A stretch of DNA of 64,000 nucleotides from positions 84,312 through 148,311 of the forward strand of contig NXFV01000506.1 of the NCBI GenBank assembly GCA_002803225.1. Reading direction: 5' to 3'. Under the pieces are notes generated by a model. That model made no database searches, was not told where the DNA came from, and worked only from the letters and a program-made list of their open reading frames with translations. The DNA is from Gamarada debralockiae. Its lineage: Eukaryota > Ascomycota > Leotiomycetes > Helotiales > Hyphodiscaceae. Shown here piece by piece: positions 10,895-23,458 of this stretch (positions within the stretch are counted from its first letter, which is position 1; the number at the start of each line of letters is the position of its first letter). The position numbers were made by a program, and so were the translations under genes.

Positions 10895-13800
10895 ATGAAT
10901 ACGTAAATTTTACCTTTTCAATTGAAAGTATATTTATACTAACTGTGTTTCTTAGTGTCCCACGAAGTATCCGGCGACAAGCGCTGCAGAAGATTGCGGC
11001 GCTGTCTGCGACGTCATCAACAACCTCCTTTGACAATTCAGACCTCGATCGCCTGTGTAAAGGCTGCCCTGGGTATGGCCAGCAGAATTCGAAATCAAAT
11101 GGACTAGAAAAGGGAGGCTCGAAGACTTTGGCAGGATCGCCCATGGTATGTCGAGATAGACACGATATCTGATGAGAGACACATGCTGAAATAGGGGGTA
11201 AGAGCATTAGGGAATTCGAGGTTCTACTGGCACTTTGCAAAGCTGCACCTCTTCTCGAGACTTCTCATAGCTCAGAGAAGCTCGCAAAACAACTGCTTCC
11301 CTATATCCACGAAGCTCACATCCAGGTCTTCGTACCATCGCCCTTCTTCCGGGATATCGAACCCTCCCCAGTCGAAGCTCTGTCCTACAACCTTACGGCC
11401 GGTCTACTTTCTCTGGGTATAAATCACGAGTTTCTGCACCAAGTAGTCTCAAAAAACATATGGACGTATCTCGATAACTGCGCCCAAGCCACCGATTCAG
11501 CTGCACTCGGGACCGGTTTGGAGATCGGGAGCTCTACTGAGGTGGAAGATGCTATTCATGTTGCAACCGTCACCATATCAATCCTTGGCTTCCTTGATGC
11601 AGCTGCAACATACGCTAACTTTTGGACCCCGCCTGAAAGACTGAGCTTGATTGGGAGAGTGAAAAATATACTATCCGAAGGCTTCTTGGTAGCTGTCGAA
11701 ACGGCATTTTCAACAATCCGCAATTCACATTCTCAGCATAGTAATGTGAAGGAATGGAGGAGATATGTTCGGCACTATGCAGCTATTGGACGTCCTCTTG
11801 GAGCCATGCTTCTCCAACGAAGCTTCATGTGGCTCCTGGTTGCTGGATCTTCACTTCTTGTTGCAGATGTCGATGTGCTTAAAGGAAGCGACATCTTGGA
11901 CTTGCATATGTCAGGCACTGGCATATCGCGGCCTACATCTCTCCGGAGTGGCGAGGTTGATTTTCAGACAATCGAGACTATGGCTGACATGGCCTCTGAT
12001 GAGATGAGCCTACTCGAAGATGGCGCCGACTACTTACGCCTCGGATCCGCATGGCAACAGAGGCTTGCATTTTCTGTCAAAGCTGGTGCGTTGACAAGTT
12101 ATCTGAACTGTGCGTTACTCAACGAAGACGCCGCGGACACTGATACCCTCATGTCTTGGCTCGAGGATACGCTCGCAGATCCAATACAAATGGCTGATGA
12201 AACCTTGGCTAGCGTGGTTCTTCGATCTATGGCGTTAGTATCGAAATTGTCTCCAGGCTTTGCTCCCAACATCAGTCGACTCTTGCCTCGATTCATAGTG
12301 CAAGGTGGCCCTCGAGGCAACACCATTTCAGTCGCATCAACTTGCCTAGCTTACGTTCTTCAAATTCTTTCTCAAGATGCTGTGATTACTACACTGTACA
12401 CCCTCGGAAATGTACTGAGTTCCGGATCCAGTACTGAGAGAGCTCTTGCTGGGGTAACCAATGGCGACTTGGCCATGGACGGAAGCGTCAATTCTACATT
12501 TTACACTGGGAAACAGTCCACAGGTAGTTCCATATCACTGGCCATAAGTGGCGATGAGGAGACTTCGGCCGTTTATGGAAACGTCGTTCAGGCTATTTGT
12601 GGCATTGCAAGCAGTTGTAATGATGCCAAAATTACGGCCTTGGCTCAATCCATGCTGCTGCAGAAGATTGACAAAGTCAACAAGACTGTCGATGCCCGTA
12701 TCATAACCGAGGCCGCTGTGCTATCTCTGAATGGAGGCCAACTGGAGTTTCGTGGTTTGCTGAAGCTCTACGCAAGAATTGGCTTTGATGCGGTGCTCCA
12801 AAACAACGACGTCTTGACGAGCTCGGTGAGTTCAAACGAACCTGAATCATCGATGATCATCGCTGACTTCACTAGGTCATGAAAGGACGCAACTATCTGT
12901 CATCGCGGTTGCACAAAGAATCGCCATTATATGACATTTACCTGGAGCATTTATTAGAAGCAATTATCAGCAGAGGAGATGTGCACCAGGCGCAAAGTAC
13001 TCGAGAGGCCGATGTCGAAATTGCCGCTCGAGAGATTGCGCAACTCCTGCAACCTCTTGCAATATTGATGGCGAGCAATGATTTAGCTTCTGATGACACC
13101 TTGACTGAGGAAATCGTGTCACTTCTCCGTGATGCTTGGTTTAATATTGTCGTTCATGGTTTCAGTACTAACACCGAGCGTGGCAGGAAATACCTGAACG
13201 AATTGCGACTAATGGCCATTCATTCCAGACCTCTCGTCGCCGAACAACGAGGGGAGCAAGTCGAGAGCGATATTGAACTCAACACAGTCCTCCGTCGTGG
13301 AATGAGCTCCGACCACGAGGCAATGCAAAAGAAGCGACTCTCAGCTCTGTTATCTTCTAAGGCTTCCGAGATCAAAGGCCTGAGTTATCGCAAGGTCATT
13401 TTCTTACAAGCTGCATACCTCGTGGAGACTCTCCGCGCCGATTCTGGCGACTGTACTAAGGCTTTGACGTACTTTCTGGAGCCAAGTATGCGAAGGGGCG
13501 ATATGAGCAGTACCATGGAATCAATCACAGTCGCCGTTATGGACACTTATTTACGGAAGACTATCACTGGAGCCAATCCGGCGTTTTCAGCCCCTTATGT
13601 TGCGAAGCAGCTGGCGTTGATTTTCAGTGGTTGCTGCTATCGCATTGAAAGGGTTCAACAAGCAGCGATGGTTTGCGCCGATCGAATCATACGTGACGTT
13701 CCCTCTGCTCTTTGCCAGAAAACATCGTTGTTCGCGCTCCTGGAGCTTCTATCGCTTATGTGGACAAGCTGCCTGGAAGCTGAAACCGATGAATATGAAT

Positions 13801-16800
13801 GGAAGTCATCTTTTACCTCTACACGGGGAAAGGTTACCGTGGAATTATCTGATGATTTTGACCTCCGCCGGCGAACACTCAATCACCTCTACAAAAAAGC
13901 CAAGGGATGGGTTACGGCTGTGATCAATATTGCGCCTCTTGACATCAAGGGCCTTCTACAAACGTACCTGTCAGAATATGACGATGATGGAGCTTATGGT
14001 CATGTTTCACTGGGTAGATCGTTCGCATTAGAGATGGGCTCTGTCATACCTGGCACAGATCAACGACTGGCTGCGATCGATCGTCATGGAGATTGTAACA
14101 TCAACACCGCCTCCGACTTCGTTGCTCAGTACACGACTCGCCAAGAATATCGATACGCAGAAGCACTTCCGGACCATGACGCAGAATGGCTGCACTTCAT
14201 GGATCTTGGTAACCGCCGTGGGTCTGTTTACTCTAAGTCTGGAAAAGAAGGCGATGATGCCCTAACTGTTCTTACCCACCTAGAAGCTCGGATATTAAAG
14301 CGGAAGTACGTTCCGATTGGAGAGCTCCGTGATATTCTACGAAGAGCCGCTGCGTTGCTTTGCCGAAGCAAGACGGATGAATGTGCTATTGTCCATCATC
14401 TTGTCGGCATTCCTTTTGCGATATTCACAAAACAATCCATCAAACTCGGGATTTCACTCTGGCTCGGAGTGATAAATGAAAACCCGCGTATGGAGCCGCG
14501 CATTTTGATGGAAGTCGCCCAACAGTGGGAATCAACAGTTCGACGACGTCTCGGCATCTTTAATGACAAGTTTGCGTAGGTTGGGCAACTTTTCTTTCTG
14601 GTTCCTCTACTGACATGTAACAGACACCCTGATCCTTTCTACATCAAAGAGGAATTTGCGCCGAGCGATCGAGCAGCACTATCAAAGCGACAACAAATAG
14701 CGCACAATTTACTGGCGCCCCATATGCGCTTGCTGCAATTCTTAGGTAGCCACTTCAATTCAACCCGTCTGGGCAGCCCGCACACAGAAAAAGCTTTCCT
14801 GAGGCTCCTGACGATTACCCTGGAGGGCTTGAAGCACTCCACCGGACATCCACTGGCCAGGGAGATCAGATTTCAGGTTGTTCTTTTCGGCTTGAAAGTA
14901 CTGAGACATAGCACGGCTATTGATCTTCCCTCAAGGTACAGAATGAAAGATCAGATCCTGTCTGCAACACTGAGCTGGTTCGCTTTTGCACCGCGTTGGT
15001 CATTTGGTGGCAATCGATTGCAGTTGAAGGCCGAGGCACGTTTGCTTGCGGATGTCTCTACAGCTCTCCGAAACGTTGCAATGACTGCTCAGAAGCCGAC
15101 ACCGCTGACCAAGTCACTCCAAGCCAAGGAGGCTCTGCTTCAAGCGTTGATTGAAAGCGAGCAAGTAAGATTAGCGGTTTGGCTTTATCCCTTGAATGAA
15201 CATCGAGAACTACATGCTCCAATTCCGTCGTCTAAAGGCCCGAGCGAGGTAAGTCCCCATTGTGGCCCACGAATCTCGATTTCTGATTAAATACAGGCAT
15301 CACTCCTTCCCCTCGTCCGCACAGCTTGGACAGAGAGTCCATCATTAGCTCTCCAGTTGATAGCAAGGTTTCCGTCAGCAAGGCTTCAGAAGGAGATTCG
15401 CTGGCTGCTGCTAAATTTTCCAGACAAGGCTATCTCGGAGCCTGAAGCAGTCCATGTCCTACTGGGTGGCTCCTTACCGTCGGATGTTTCCTTCCAATTG
15501 AAGGTATATCCACTCTGCCCGAGTCTCGGAAGTTGCTAATGATGCTAGTACCTCTTGTACTGGGCTCCAGTAAACCCGATAACAGCGGTCACCCTTTTTT
15601 TGCCGGCATATCGTAACCACCCATTCATTCTCCAATATGCTATGCGTGCGTTAGAAAGCCACTCGGTCGACGTAACATTTTTCTACGTTCCCCAAATCGT
15701 CCAGACCTTGCGTTACGATGCACTTGGATACGTTGAGAGATACATCGTGGAGACCGCCAAATTCTCACAGCTTTTCGCTCATCAAATTATTTGGAATATG
15801 AAGGCAAATGCTTATAAGGATGAAGATTCCCAAGTTGTGAGTTGTTATTTAAGAACTCGCAAATGCAATGTTAATGATAATATAGCCCGATGCTGTCAAG
15901 CCAACCCTAGACAAGGTCATGGGTCGCATGATATCAGAATTTTCGGACGTTGATAAAACCTTTTACGAGCGCGAATTCAGCTTCTTCGAGGAAGTAACTG
16001 GCATTTCAGGAAAACTGAAGCCTTTCATTAAACGACCAAAGCCAGAGAAGAAACAGAAGATTGAAGAGGAGCTACGCAAGATAAAAGTCGAAGTCGGGGT
16101 CTACTTGCCCAGTAATCCTGATGGCGTCGTCATTGGTATCGATAGAAAATCTGGGAAGCCACTTCAGAGCCACGCCAAAGCTCCATATATGGCAACCTTC
16201 CGAATTAAGAAGAATAAGAGCGATATGGGAGGCACCAATGAATTGCTTGAGGAAGTCAATAAGAACGGACCAGTGACCCAGGATAACACGGTTGAGGTTT
16301 GGCAATCCGCTATTTTCAAAGTTGGCGATGACTGTCGACAGGACGTCTTGGCCCTGCAGATGATCGCAGCTTTCCGAGGAATCTTTAATCACGTTGGTCT
16401 CGACGTGTACGTATTCCCATACCGTGTCACAGCAACCGCACCTGGATGTGGTGTTATTGATGTTCTCCCGAATTCGATCTCTCGAGATATGCTTGGACGA
16501 GAAGCTGTCAATGGCCTCTACGATTATTTCGTCTCAAAATACGGCAATGAGGACTCCCTACGATTCCAAGAGGCTCGCAGCAACTTTGTGAAAAGCATGG
16601 CTGCCTATTCAGTCATCTCTTTTCTGTTGCAATTCAAGGATCGCCACAACGGCAACATTATGATTGATGATGCCGGACATATCTTGCATATCGATTTCGG
16701 ATTCTGCTTCGACATTGCTCCCGGGGGAGTGAAGTTCGAAAGAGCGCCTTTCAAGCTTACATCAGAGATGGTAGCTGTGATGGGTGGAAGTACAGACCAC

Positions 16801-17079
16801 CAGGCATTTAAATGGTTCGAGGAGCTGTGCGTCAAAGCGTTTCTGGCATCTCGGCAGTATACGGAGAAGCTGAGCCAGTTGGTCTTGCTCATGATGGACA
16901 GCGGCTTGCCTTGCTTCAAGCCAGAGACAATCCAGCACTTTAAGGACAGATTTGTTCTGGAGAGAAGTGAGAGAGAAGCAGCGGACTTCATGAAGGACTT
17001 GATCAAGAAGAGTTACTCGAGTTACTCTACCGGTGTTTACGATCAGTTCCAGCAGATGACGAACGGCATTCCCTATTAG
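10895..17079 (+). CDS. STT4: Phosphatidylinositol 4-kinase, type III alpha (Stt4)
   Basis: Eight exons: 10895-10902, 10956-11145, 11203-12825, 12876-14575, 14624-15248, 15297-15503, 15549-15836, 15886-17079. They sum to 5835 nt, 1944 aa, close to yeast Stt4. The enzyme makes PtdIns4P at the plasma membrane, feeding PI(4,5)P2 synthesis and cell-wall signalling. The long N-terminal part is an alpha-helical solenoid. The C-terminal catalytic domain (about 1650-1944) shows VGDDCRQD, FKDRHNGNIM (catalytic loop) and HIDFGF (Mg-binding DFG). Exon 1 codes only ATG AAT AC; the next intron has a textbook TACTAAC branch site just before CTTAG, and the joined frame reads MNTVPRSIRRQAL. Intron 2 needs a GTAAG acceptor at 11202 to keep frame, giving SPMSIREFEVLLAL. 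All other junctions are canonical and in phase. Confidence 0.94.
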
Positions 17080-17387
17080 ATAGACAACTTCTTTTAATCC
17101 AAGACACTTTTTGACCCATTCAATTCTTGAAACAAGCTGTATTGTGACCGTTCTATTTCCGAATCCCTACTTACTGTTCGCATACCGGGGAATGGCATGC
17201 CCGCCTTTGTTCAAGTACGGCTAACTCGTAAAGATCACGCAAGCAGGTGGGTTGAGCCGACTTTCGCTTGTTGACTGACGTAGTCTCGAGATCTCCGTTC
17301 ACGTTGACTTGCCAAACATTGAGTCATTCTAAAAAAAAGGTCGTATCAAGTAGAATTTGAGGGGAGAATTCTACCTTTAATCTAAAA

Positions 17388-18514
17388 ATGAGCAAGCCCT
17401 TCCTTCTCCCAGGTCAAGCCGCCACAGGCTTCAGTGATGCCTCACATTACGACCAGCATCGTCCAAGTAAGCCATATTGTCTTCACTCGCCCCTTTCCGC
17501 TGTTCCAGTCCCATTTTCATCATTTCTCTCCTATAAACTTTTTGTTAGGATGAAGGACACTTTCATGTTTCTATTTCCTCCAAAATACTAGCGGAAATGA
17601 GGAATGTTAACTCGGGCATCTTTCAGGTTATCCACCAGAGTCTATTGACAAGCTATTGAATCACCTAGTCGTTGCGAATCAACAAAATGCGCGCATAGTA
17701 GAGCTTGGCTCAGGCACGGGCAAGTGTACAGAGCTGCTAGTTGCCAGGCCAGAGAAGTTTGAAGTGGTGGCTGTCGAGCCCCATGAGGGCATGAGAGGAG
17801 CTTTGGTGAAGAAGAACCTGGGGATCCAGGTCCTGGATGGTAACGCAGGAAACATGCCTGTTAAGGATGGATGGGGTGATGCTTTGATTGCTGCTCAAGT
17901 AAGTCTTGCTCCAGGGAGTAGTCTCAGAATGGTAGTTGATCACGTGGAGAAGGCATTTCACTGGTTTGCTACGGAGGAGTCTTTAAACGAGATACATAGA
18001 GTATTGAGACCTGGAGCTACTTTTGGAATGATATGGAATATTGAGGATTGTATGTGGCACCGAATCTCGAGGATCATTCTCGCTAATGCTGCCAGACAAT
18101 GGAGCCAAGAATTGGCAGACAACAACGCAGTGGGAACAGAAGTTGAAGGATATTGTTGCTGAATTGGAAGATGGCTATCCAAGGTTTAGACATATGGAGT
18201 GGAAAAATATCTTTGAGAAGCAGCTGGATAGCACCCCTTTGCACACACTCAAGGATACCTTCACCCACAACCTACCAACATTCTCGTTACCGCTTGGCGA
18301 GGAAACCATCAAGTGGACAGTTTGGCTCGATGACGAAGCTGTTTGGTCGAGATACACAACACTGAGTCAAATAGCGAACTTAGATGTGGCGAGAAAGGAA
18401 GAAGTACGAAAGACGGTATTTGATGCCTTGAATGGTGGCGATGTGGAACGTAATGAGAAGGGAGAGGTTGCTCTGCATGGAGTAACATATCTGGCATGGA
18501 CATCTCGGATATGA
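17388..18514 (+). CDS. Class I SAM-dependent methyltransferase (methyltransferase_11-like)
   Basis: Four exons, 17388-17466, 17627-17898, 17953-18049, 18096-18514, give 288 aa. The SAM-binding motif I is VELGSGTG at 51-58, followed by the acidic post-I strand VVAVEPHEGM. Motif IV-like AAQAFHWF is formed across intron 2, and WNIEDYN across intron 3, which supports both junctions. The N-terminus (FSDASHYDQHRPSYPP) is typical of small fungal cytosolic methyltransferases distantly related to UbiE and trans-aconitate methyltransferases. The substrate cannot be read from sequence. It runs convergent with LSM6 (232 bp between stops) and has no biosynthetic neighbours, so a secondary-metabolite role is not suggested. 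Confidence 0.87.
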
Positions 18515-18746
18515 ATGGCTTGGCTATCCGAAGCTCATGAAGACTTCTGACCTCCCCCGCCCGAAATTCTCAACTCCTCTATGAATTCCAATGCAGTGAG
18601 GACTCGATTCCATGCTGGTTTTGCCTGTCGTATGCCTTTCATGACCACCCTCGATTTTGGGTATCCCCAGACGCTCAGCCAAATGCTAGAAGTGCGCCAT
18701 GACTCCTGCCCAATGCCCTTGATAAGCTTTCTGCGAAGCTCCATGA

Positions 18747-19097
18747 TCAGTCCGCAGCGATGTACATGACTAGAATATATGTATTAGCGGAGAAAATGGG
18801 CTGCGTGTTCAAGCCACTCACCGTTGTTGCCCCGCACAAAAGCATCCCCATAGCTTCTCTTCTTCACTCCATCGACGTGCTCCTCTGTTTTCTCCAGCGC
18901 AATATTCATGTACCCATCGACTGATTGCAGCTCTCCTACGACATTATCAGCACAAACAAATTCAACTTGGAACGTGTACACAAACCCTTGTAAACCACGC
19001 CCGAATTCAGCTTCACTGTGACTGCGCTTCCAATAATCTCACTGAGAAAGCCAGAAGGGTCTTTGCCTTCGCTTTGAGTTGCCGTACCATTCTCCAT
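18747..19097 (-). CDS. LSM6: U6 snRNA-associated Sm-like protein LSm6
   Basis: Three exons, 19097-18986, 18935-18822 and a 23-nt last exon 18769-18747, give 82 aa, the usual size. The Sm1 motif is seen as FLSEIIGSAVTVKLNSG...VYKGELQSVDGYMNIAL and the Sm2 motif as YGDAFVRGNNVMYI. The final intron splits the NNV codon and ends CTAG, leaving only VMYIAAD in the last exon. LSm6 is a ring member of both Lsm1-7 (cytoplasmic mRNA decay) and Lsm2-8 (nuclear U6 snRNP). The gene is easily missed because no exon exceeds 114 nt. Confidence 0.95.
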
Positions 19098-19316
19098 GTT
19101 GTTTTATACGTTCTAGAGAATTCTTACCGTCGAATCGATCATCGAGGTTGAATATGGTCAATAGCTTCAAATTTACGGTGCAGTCTTGAAGTTATCCGTG
19201 AGGCTCGCTAGCTAGCCATCTTCCTTCGCGTGATCGCGTCCCACTCCACCCCTCGAGTCCACACCGTGAATCCTCCTCACCTTTGCAAGTTTGCTACGGC
19301 CCCCAGCAGTCAAACA
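19098..19316. promoter_or_regulatory. Divergent promoter of LSM6 and the RAD60-like gene
   Basis: 219 bp between start codons serve both genes. No distinct motif recognised. Confidence 0.5.
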
Positions 19317-20828
19317 ATGGCCAAAACTCTCGAAGAAGAGCTCGCAAAGGAAGCGACCCCGCCTCCTAAAAAAAAGTCATTATTTACGAAATCAACCTGG
19401 GGGAAACCAGTCGAGCAGAAAGAGGGGATCGATTTCTTCAGCAGGGCTGAGGAACTATGGCCAGGCAGGCTCGCCGAGGATGAGCGCAAACGCCAGAAGA
19501 AGGCGATAAAGCTGGAACGGAAGAGATCGACTGCCAGTGCTGAGAGGAAGCTTTCAATTACACCAGATAGCAAGAGAAGGCGGGTGTCACAAAACGAGGG
19601 GCATGAACGTCACTCTTCTGAGGGCTCACTCAATCACGACGACCTAGATGAAGCTTTGTGGGTGCGCAGGCAAGTTACATCTATTGCGTATGTCGATCAT
19701 ATTCTGACAGCTTCTAGGGAGTCAACATTGTCAACGCCTAGCAGTCGAAAGTCGCATTCCAGTTCTTTACGCCAGAAACCCCAAGCCTCTCCGGTCTCGC
19801 TTGCGGCAAGATACAGCAGAGATATTCACGCGCAGAAGAAGGAGGCACCCAGAAATGATGTTGCTGTGAAGGGGTGCATTTCGTTGAGTGATTGTGACAA
19901 TGAGGCTGGAGGTGTCTGGGGAATCAGCAATGGTGGACCTCAGCCTATCAATTTGGACGACGATGATGACGACGTGCTCCTAATTGCTCCGAAACCTATT
20001 GTCCGGATCGAGGAAGACCCTGACATGTCCGATGAGGATTTTCCAGAGCTGGCAATGGAAGCTAGGCAGCGCGAGAAACAGAAGACCCTTGATCGTCTTA
20101 AGGCAGCACAGTCATTTGAGAATCAGAATCACGATACGAATGAATCTAGCACGCCAGTTCATGTCGTCGACGACATCTTCGAAGAGCGATCCGCTGTTTC
20201 GGAGGACCCTGTAGTCGAGATTTTCGTAACGTCATGGATCGAGGGTACCAACGCTTTGATGGTTCGGAGGAAGCTCTCACAGAAACTCAGAGAAGTACGA
20301 CTTATCTGGTGCGATAAACAATCGATTTCTGGTCAACCCATTCCGAAAGCTGTCAAAGATTCGATCTTCCTGACGTGGAAAGGCAAGAGATTGTACGACC
20401 TGACTAACTGCAAGAGTCTTGGGCTTAAGATCGATGGTAATGGGCACCTCTTTTCGGACGGTGAAGGCTTCATGGATGGAAGAGTTCATTTTGAGGCTTG
20501 GACACCCGATCTCTACGAGCATAATCAACGCAAATTGGCAGCCAAGCAAGATCGTGGTGACGGCGAGGACGAGCCGGAGGAGGTGATGGAGCCTACGGTT
20601 AAGATGATCAAACTCATTATGAAGGCAAAGGGCATGGAGGCTGTTAACCTCAAAGTCAAACCGACAACGACGTTCCACAAAATGGCCGCTGCTTTTCGTG
20701 CAAAGAGTGACATACCGGAAGGAAAAGATATAGCGTTATATTTTGATGGTGACAAGCTAGACCCCGATTCGAAGGTTGAAGATACGGAACTGGCGGGAAT
20801 GGACACTGTTGAGGTCCATATCCGGTGA
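19317..20828 (+). CDS. rad60: Rad60/Esc2/NIP45-type protein with tandem SUMO-like domains
   Basis: Single exon, 503 aa, starting at the first ATG (MAKTLEEELAKE); upstream in-frame sequence has no ATG. Residues 1-290 are charged and disordered with Lys-rich nuclear-localisation-like clusters (for example KRRRVS) and an acidic DDDDDDV patch that could act as a SUMO-interacting motif. Two SUMO-like folds follow: SLD1 from about 299 (VEIFVTSW...IFLTWKGKRLYD) and SLD2 at about 427-503 (VKMIKLIMKAKG...ALYFDGDKLDP...VEVHIR, the rad60-SLD family). Proteins of this family work with the Smc5/6 complex and the SUMO E2 Ubc9 in replication-fork repair and genome stability. The SLD2 match is strong; the choice between Rad60 and Esc2 orthology is not resolved here. 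Confidence 0.85.
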   Translation: MAKTLEEELAKEATPPPKKKSLFTKSTWGKPVEQKEGIDFFSRAEELWPGRLAEDERKRQKKAIKLERKRSTASAERKLSITPDSKRRRVSQNEGHERHSSEGSLNHDDLDEALWVRRQVTSIAYVDHILTASRESTLSTPSSRKSHSSSLRQKPQASPVSLAARYSRDIHAQKKEAPRNDVAVKGCISLSDCDNEAGGVWGISNGGPQPINLDDDDDDVLLIAPKPIVRIEEDPDMSDEDFPELAMEARQREKQKTLDRLKAAQSFENQNHDTNESSTPVHVVDDIFEERSAVSEDPVVEIFVTSWIEGTNALMVRRKLSQKLREVRLIWCDKQSISGQPIPKAVKDSIFLTWKGKRLYDLTNCKSLGLKIDGNGHLFSDGEGFMDGRVHFEAWTPDLYEHNQRKLAAKQDRGDGEDEPEEVMEPTVKMIKLIMKAKGMEAVNLKVKPTTTFHKMAAAFRAKSDIPEGKDIALYFDGDKLDPDSKVEDTELAGMDTVEVHIR

Positions 20829-21374
20829 CTGTTGGTGTGCTGGGACTTTGCTTTGAATGGGGTTTTGGGGAGTTGATGATTTTCTCAAGATACCCGGAGT
20901 TGGGCATGTATCAAGCGGAGAGTGATGGCGATATATATCAAAAGCACCTGGTTCATCAATTGATGAGATATTCGTACAAAACAGAAATTGATCCATTCCC
21001 AAGACCGAATAGTTGGCCGGGTCCGTCGGATGAGCTATGTCTTTACTACTTGCATACATGGCTACAAGAAGCCCGTTTCCCTTTGGCTCCAGGCTCGGCC
21101 ATATGCAAGCACAATAACTCGGGAAAACAGCTTGCTACCCGTAGATGAATTAAAATCCCTCATTGCCCAATTCAATTATTTCAAATAACTCTCAGCTTCT
21201 GTTATTGTCGACTTATGATGATTACTAACAGGGCATCATTCATTGACGTTGGTGGGAGCTTGGAAGGTTTGCCAAGCTTCGACAAGAACTCAATCACCGA
21301 TATGAACATGTCTGCCACCTGATTTGAGCAAGTATCCTTTGCGTGGACTATTCTTCTTCCCAATTGACATCAAT
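20829..21374. other. Intergenic, RAD60-like 3' side and CDF transporter leader
   Basis: About 545 bp between the RAD60-like stop and the transporter start. Open frames here lack ATG starts in useful context and have no recognisable domains. Nothing else seen. Confidence 0.5.
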
Positions 21375-23236
21375 ATGTCTTCCGACGACTTCTCTAGCTC
21401 CCCTCCCCAGTTCGGTCGCATCCCTAGGCTTCGAGGCTTTTTGCCTTTGAACAGCGAGGATGCCAGCCCAATGGCTACGCATGGCCACGGTACTCTTACG
21501 AGTCTCATTAGCTCACGATCAACTGCCTCTCTGCAGAATATGATTCGTCGTCCCTCTTCTCTTCGAGGCAGAGACACGCCGGAGCCGGACGAGGAAGCTG
21601 CGCTAAGTCGAAGCATAACTCGAAGGATGTCGAGGGATACAGATCTGGATGATTTCAGACGCAGTGAGGAAAGAAGACTGAGCGCTATTCTTCTGGGACC
21701 TCAAATGCGAAGTCAGCGACTGATTGGGAATAGCAACCCTCGATATCGTTGGGAAAAATACTGGAAGACAGAGGAAGAGCTTAAGGCGATGAAGAAGCCC
21801 ATGTGAGTACCCGTCGCACGACATTACGCTGTGATACAGTCGCTGATGTTGGAGTCGTGATACAGACGAGAATATTATGAGAGAACTAATTCTCTCATAC
21901 AACAATATATCTACATCGATCGTCTCCTGGATTCGTCGCTCCCTCATGACTTGTTGAACGAATACAACAACACTCCCTCAGGCTATACATCTGGCCCGGT
22001 TGACCTCCCACCCACCATATCAGAGGAAGGGAGGCATATACTACCCAATACGGAGTGCAGTGAATCTTCAACAACATTGAACGGCGCGGGAAGTCTCACA
22101 AAGAAGCTTAAACGGACACCTCGAGAATTATACAAAGTCACCAATGAAACCTCGCCATTGCTTGACCCTGACGATGACGACGATTATGATGGCCCAAAGC
22201 CTGAGATTCCTGGAATGGAAGATGACAGTGTTGAAAGTGGCGATAGAATAGTGAAGGTTGCAATCTATGTCAACTTGGCCGCCAACTCTATTCTCCTTGC
22301 GGGCAAGATTGCAGTCATTGTCCTCACAACCTCTCTCTCAGTGTTGGCAAGTTTAGTGGATGCAGCCTTGGACTTTCTGTCGACCGCTATTGTTTGGACG
22401 ACTGCAAAGATGATACAGAGTTCTGATTCATACCAATATCCTGTTGGTCGAAGACGGCTAGAGCCTATCGGGGTGTTGGTCTTCTCTGTGATCATTGTCA
22501 CCTCATTCTTTCAAGTTGCTTTGGTAAGATTCCCCACCTTTCGATCTTTCGAAAGAAGAAATGTTGCTGACTTTAAATACAGGAGTGTATCTCACGCCTA
22601 AACTCCGGAGACCACTCAATTATTGAGCTTGGTCTCCCTGCGATCATCATCATGTCAAGTACGATCCTCGTCAAGGCTGCATGTTGGCTTTGGTGCCGTC
22701 TTATCAAGAACTCGAGTGTGCAAGCCCTTGCACAGGACGCAATGACTGATGTTATCTTTAACGTTTTCAGTATCATATTTCCCCTGGGTAAGTAGCCTCT
22801 TCCACCACATCCTGCGCTTGGTAACCGTGTTCAAGTTGGGTTCTACGCGGAGTTATGGTGGCTCGATGCCCTTGGAGGTCTTCTTCTCTCGCTCTTCGTC
22901 ATTTTCAACTGGGCAGGCACTTCAGCAGGCCATATCAAGAACCTCACTGGAGCAGCCGCTACGGCTGATGAGCGTAATGTTCTCTTGTATCTCACCATGC
23001 GATTTGCAAAGACTATCAAGCAGATCCAAGGTCTACAGGCTTACCATGCTGGTGACAAACTCAACGTCGAGGTTGACATCGTCCTTGATGAGAACATGAA
23101 CCTCAGGGATAGTCATGATCTGGGGGAGTCTTTGCAGTACGTCTTAGAATCGGTGCCTTTTGTCGACCGGGCATTTGTACATCAGGATTATGCGGGCTGG
23201 AACTTGCCTACTCATATGCAGCAACAAGGCGATTAG
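21375..23236 (+). CDS. Cation diffusion facilitator transporter, probable Mn2+ type
   Basis: Four exons, 21375-21802, 21866-22523, 22583-22787, 22836-23236, give 563 aa. A long cytosolic N-terminus of about 270 residues (Ser/Arg-rich, then an acidic DDDDDYDG patch) precedes the membrane domain: IYVNLAANSILLAGKIAVIV, then SVLASLVDAALDFLS, IGVLVFSVIIVTSFF, IIIMSSTILVKAACWLW, ALAQDAMTDVIFN and LGGLLLSLFVIFNW. The metal site residues form DxxxD in TM2 (VDAALD) and DxxxD in TM5 (QDAMTD). In CDF proteins this replaces the HxxxD of zinc carriers and marks the Mn group. The C-terminal cytosolic ferredoxin-like domain (IKQIQGLQAYHAGDKLNVEVDI) is complete. It should move Mn2+ out of the cytosol into an organelle or out of the cell. 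All junctions keep frame. Confidence 0.9.
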
Positions 23237-23458
23237 GTGGTCAAGGGTAAGTTGGGGGAGGTTTGTTACATATGGGATTATCACGGATGGGGTGTATGGA
23301 ATACGGCATACGGTGGTGTCTGGAGGCATGGCAATAACGATTATTAAATGGCTGTATATGAGCGATTGGTTAGATTTATTCTTCCGTACTCTTCTCTCCA
23401 TTCGTATACATAGTTTCATATGGTTGATAAAGGAACTTCGACTTCAACGGAGCTCACA

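Noticed and set aside
10952..11240. Minus-strand open frames over STT4 exons 1-3
   Set aside because: They overlap well-supported kinase exons and lack any recognisable feature.
19230..19316. RAD60-like protein extended upstream from a GTG
   Set aside because: Needs a non-ATG start; the first ATG at 19317 gives a sensible N-terminus.
19687..19716. Intron-like GTATGT...CTGAC...TTCTAG inside the RAD60-like gene
   Set aside because: Only 30 nt, below a workable intron size, and the frame is open without splicing.
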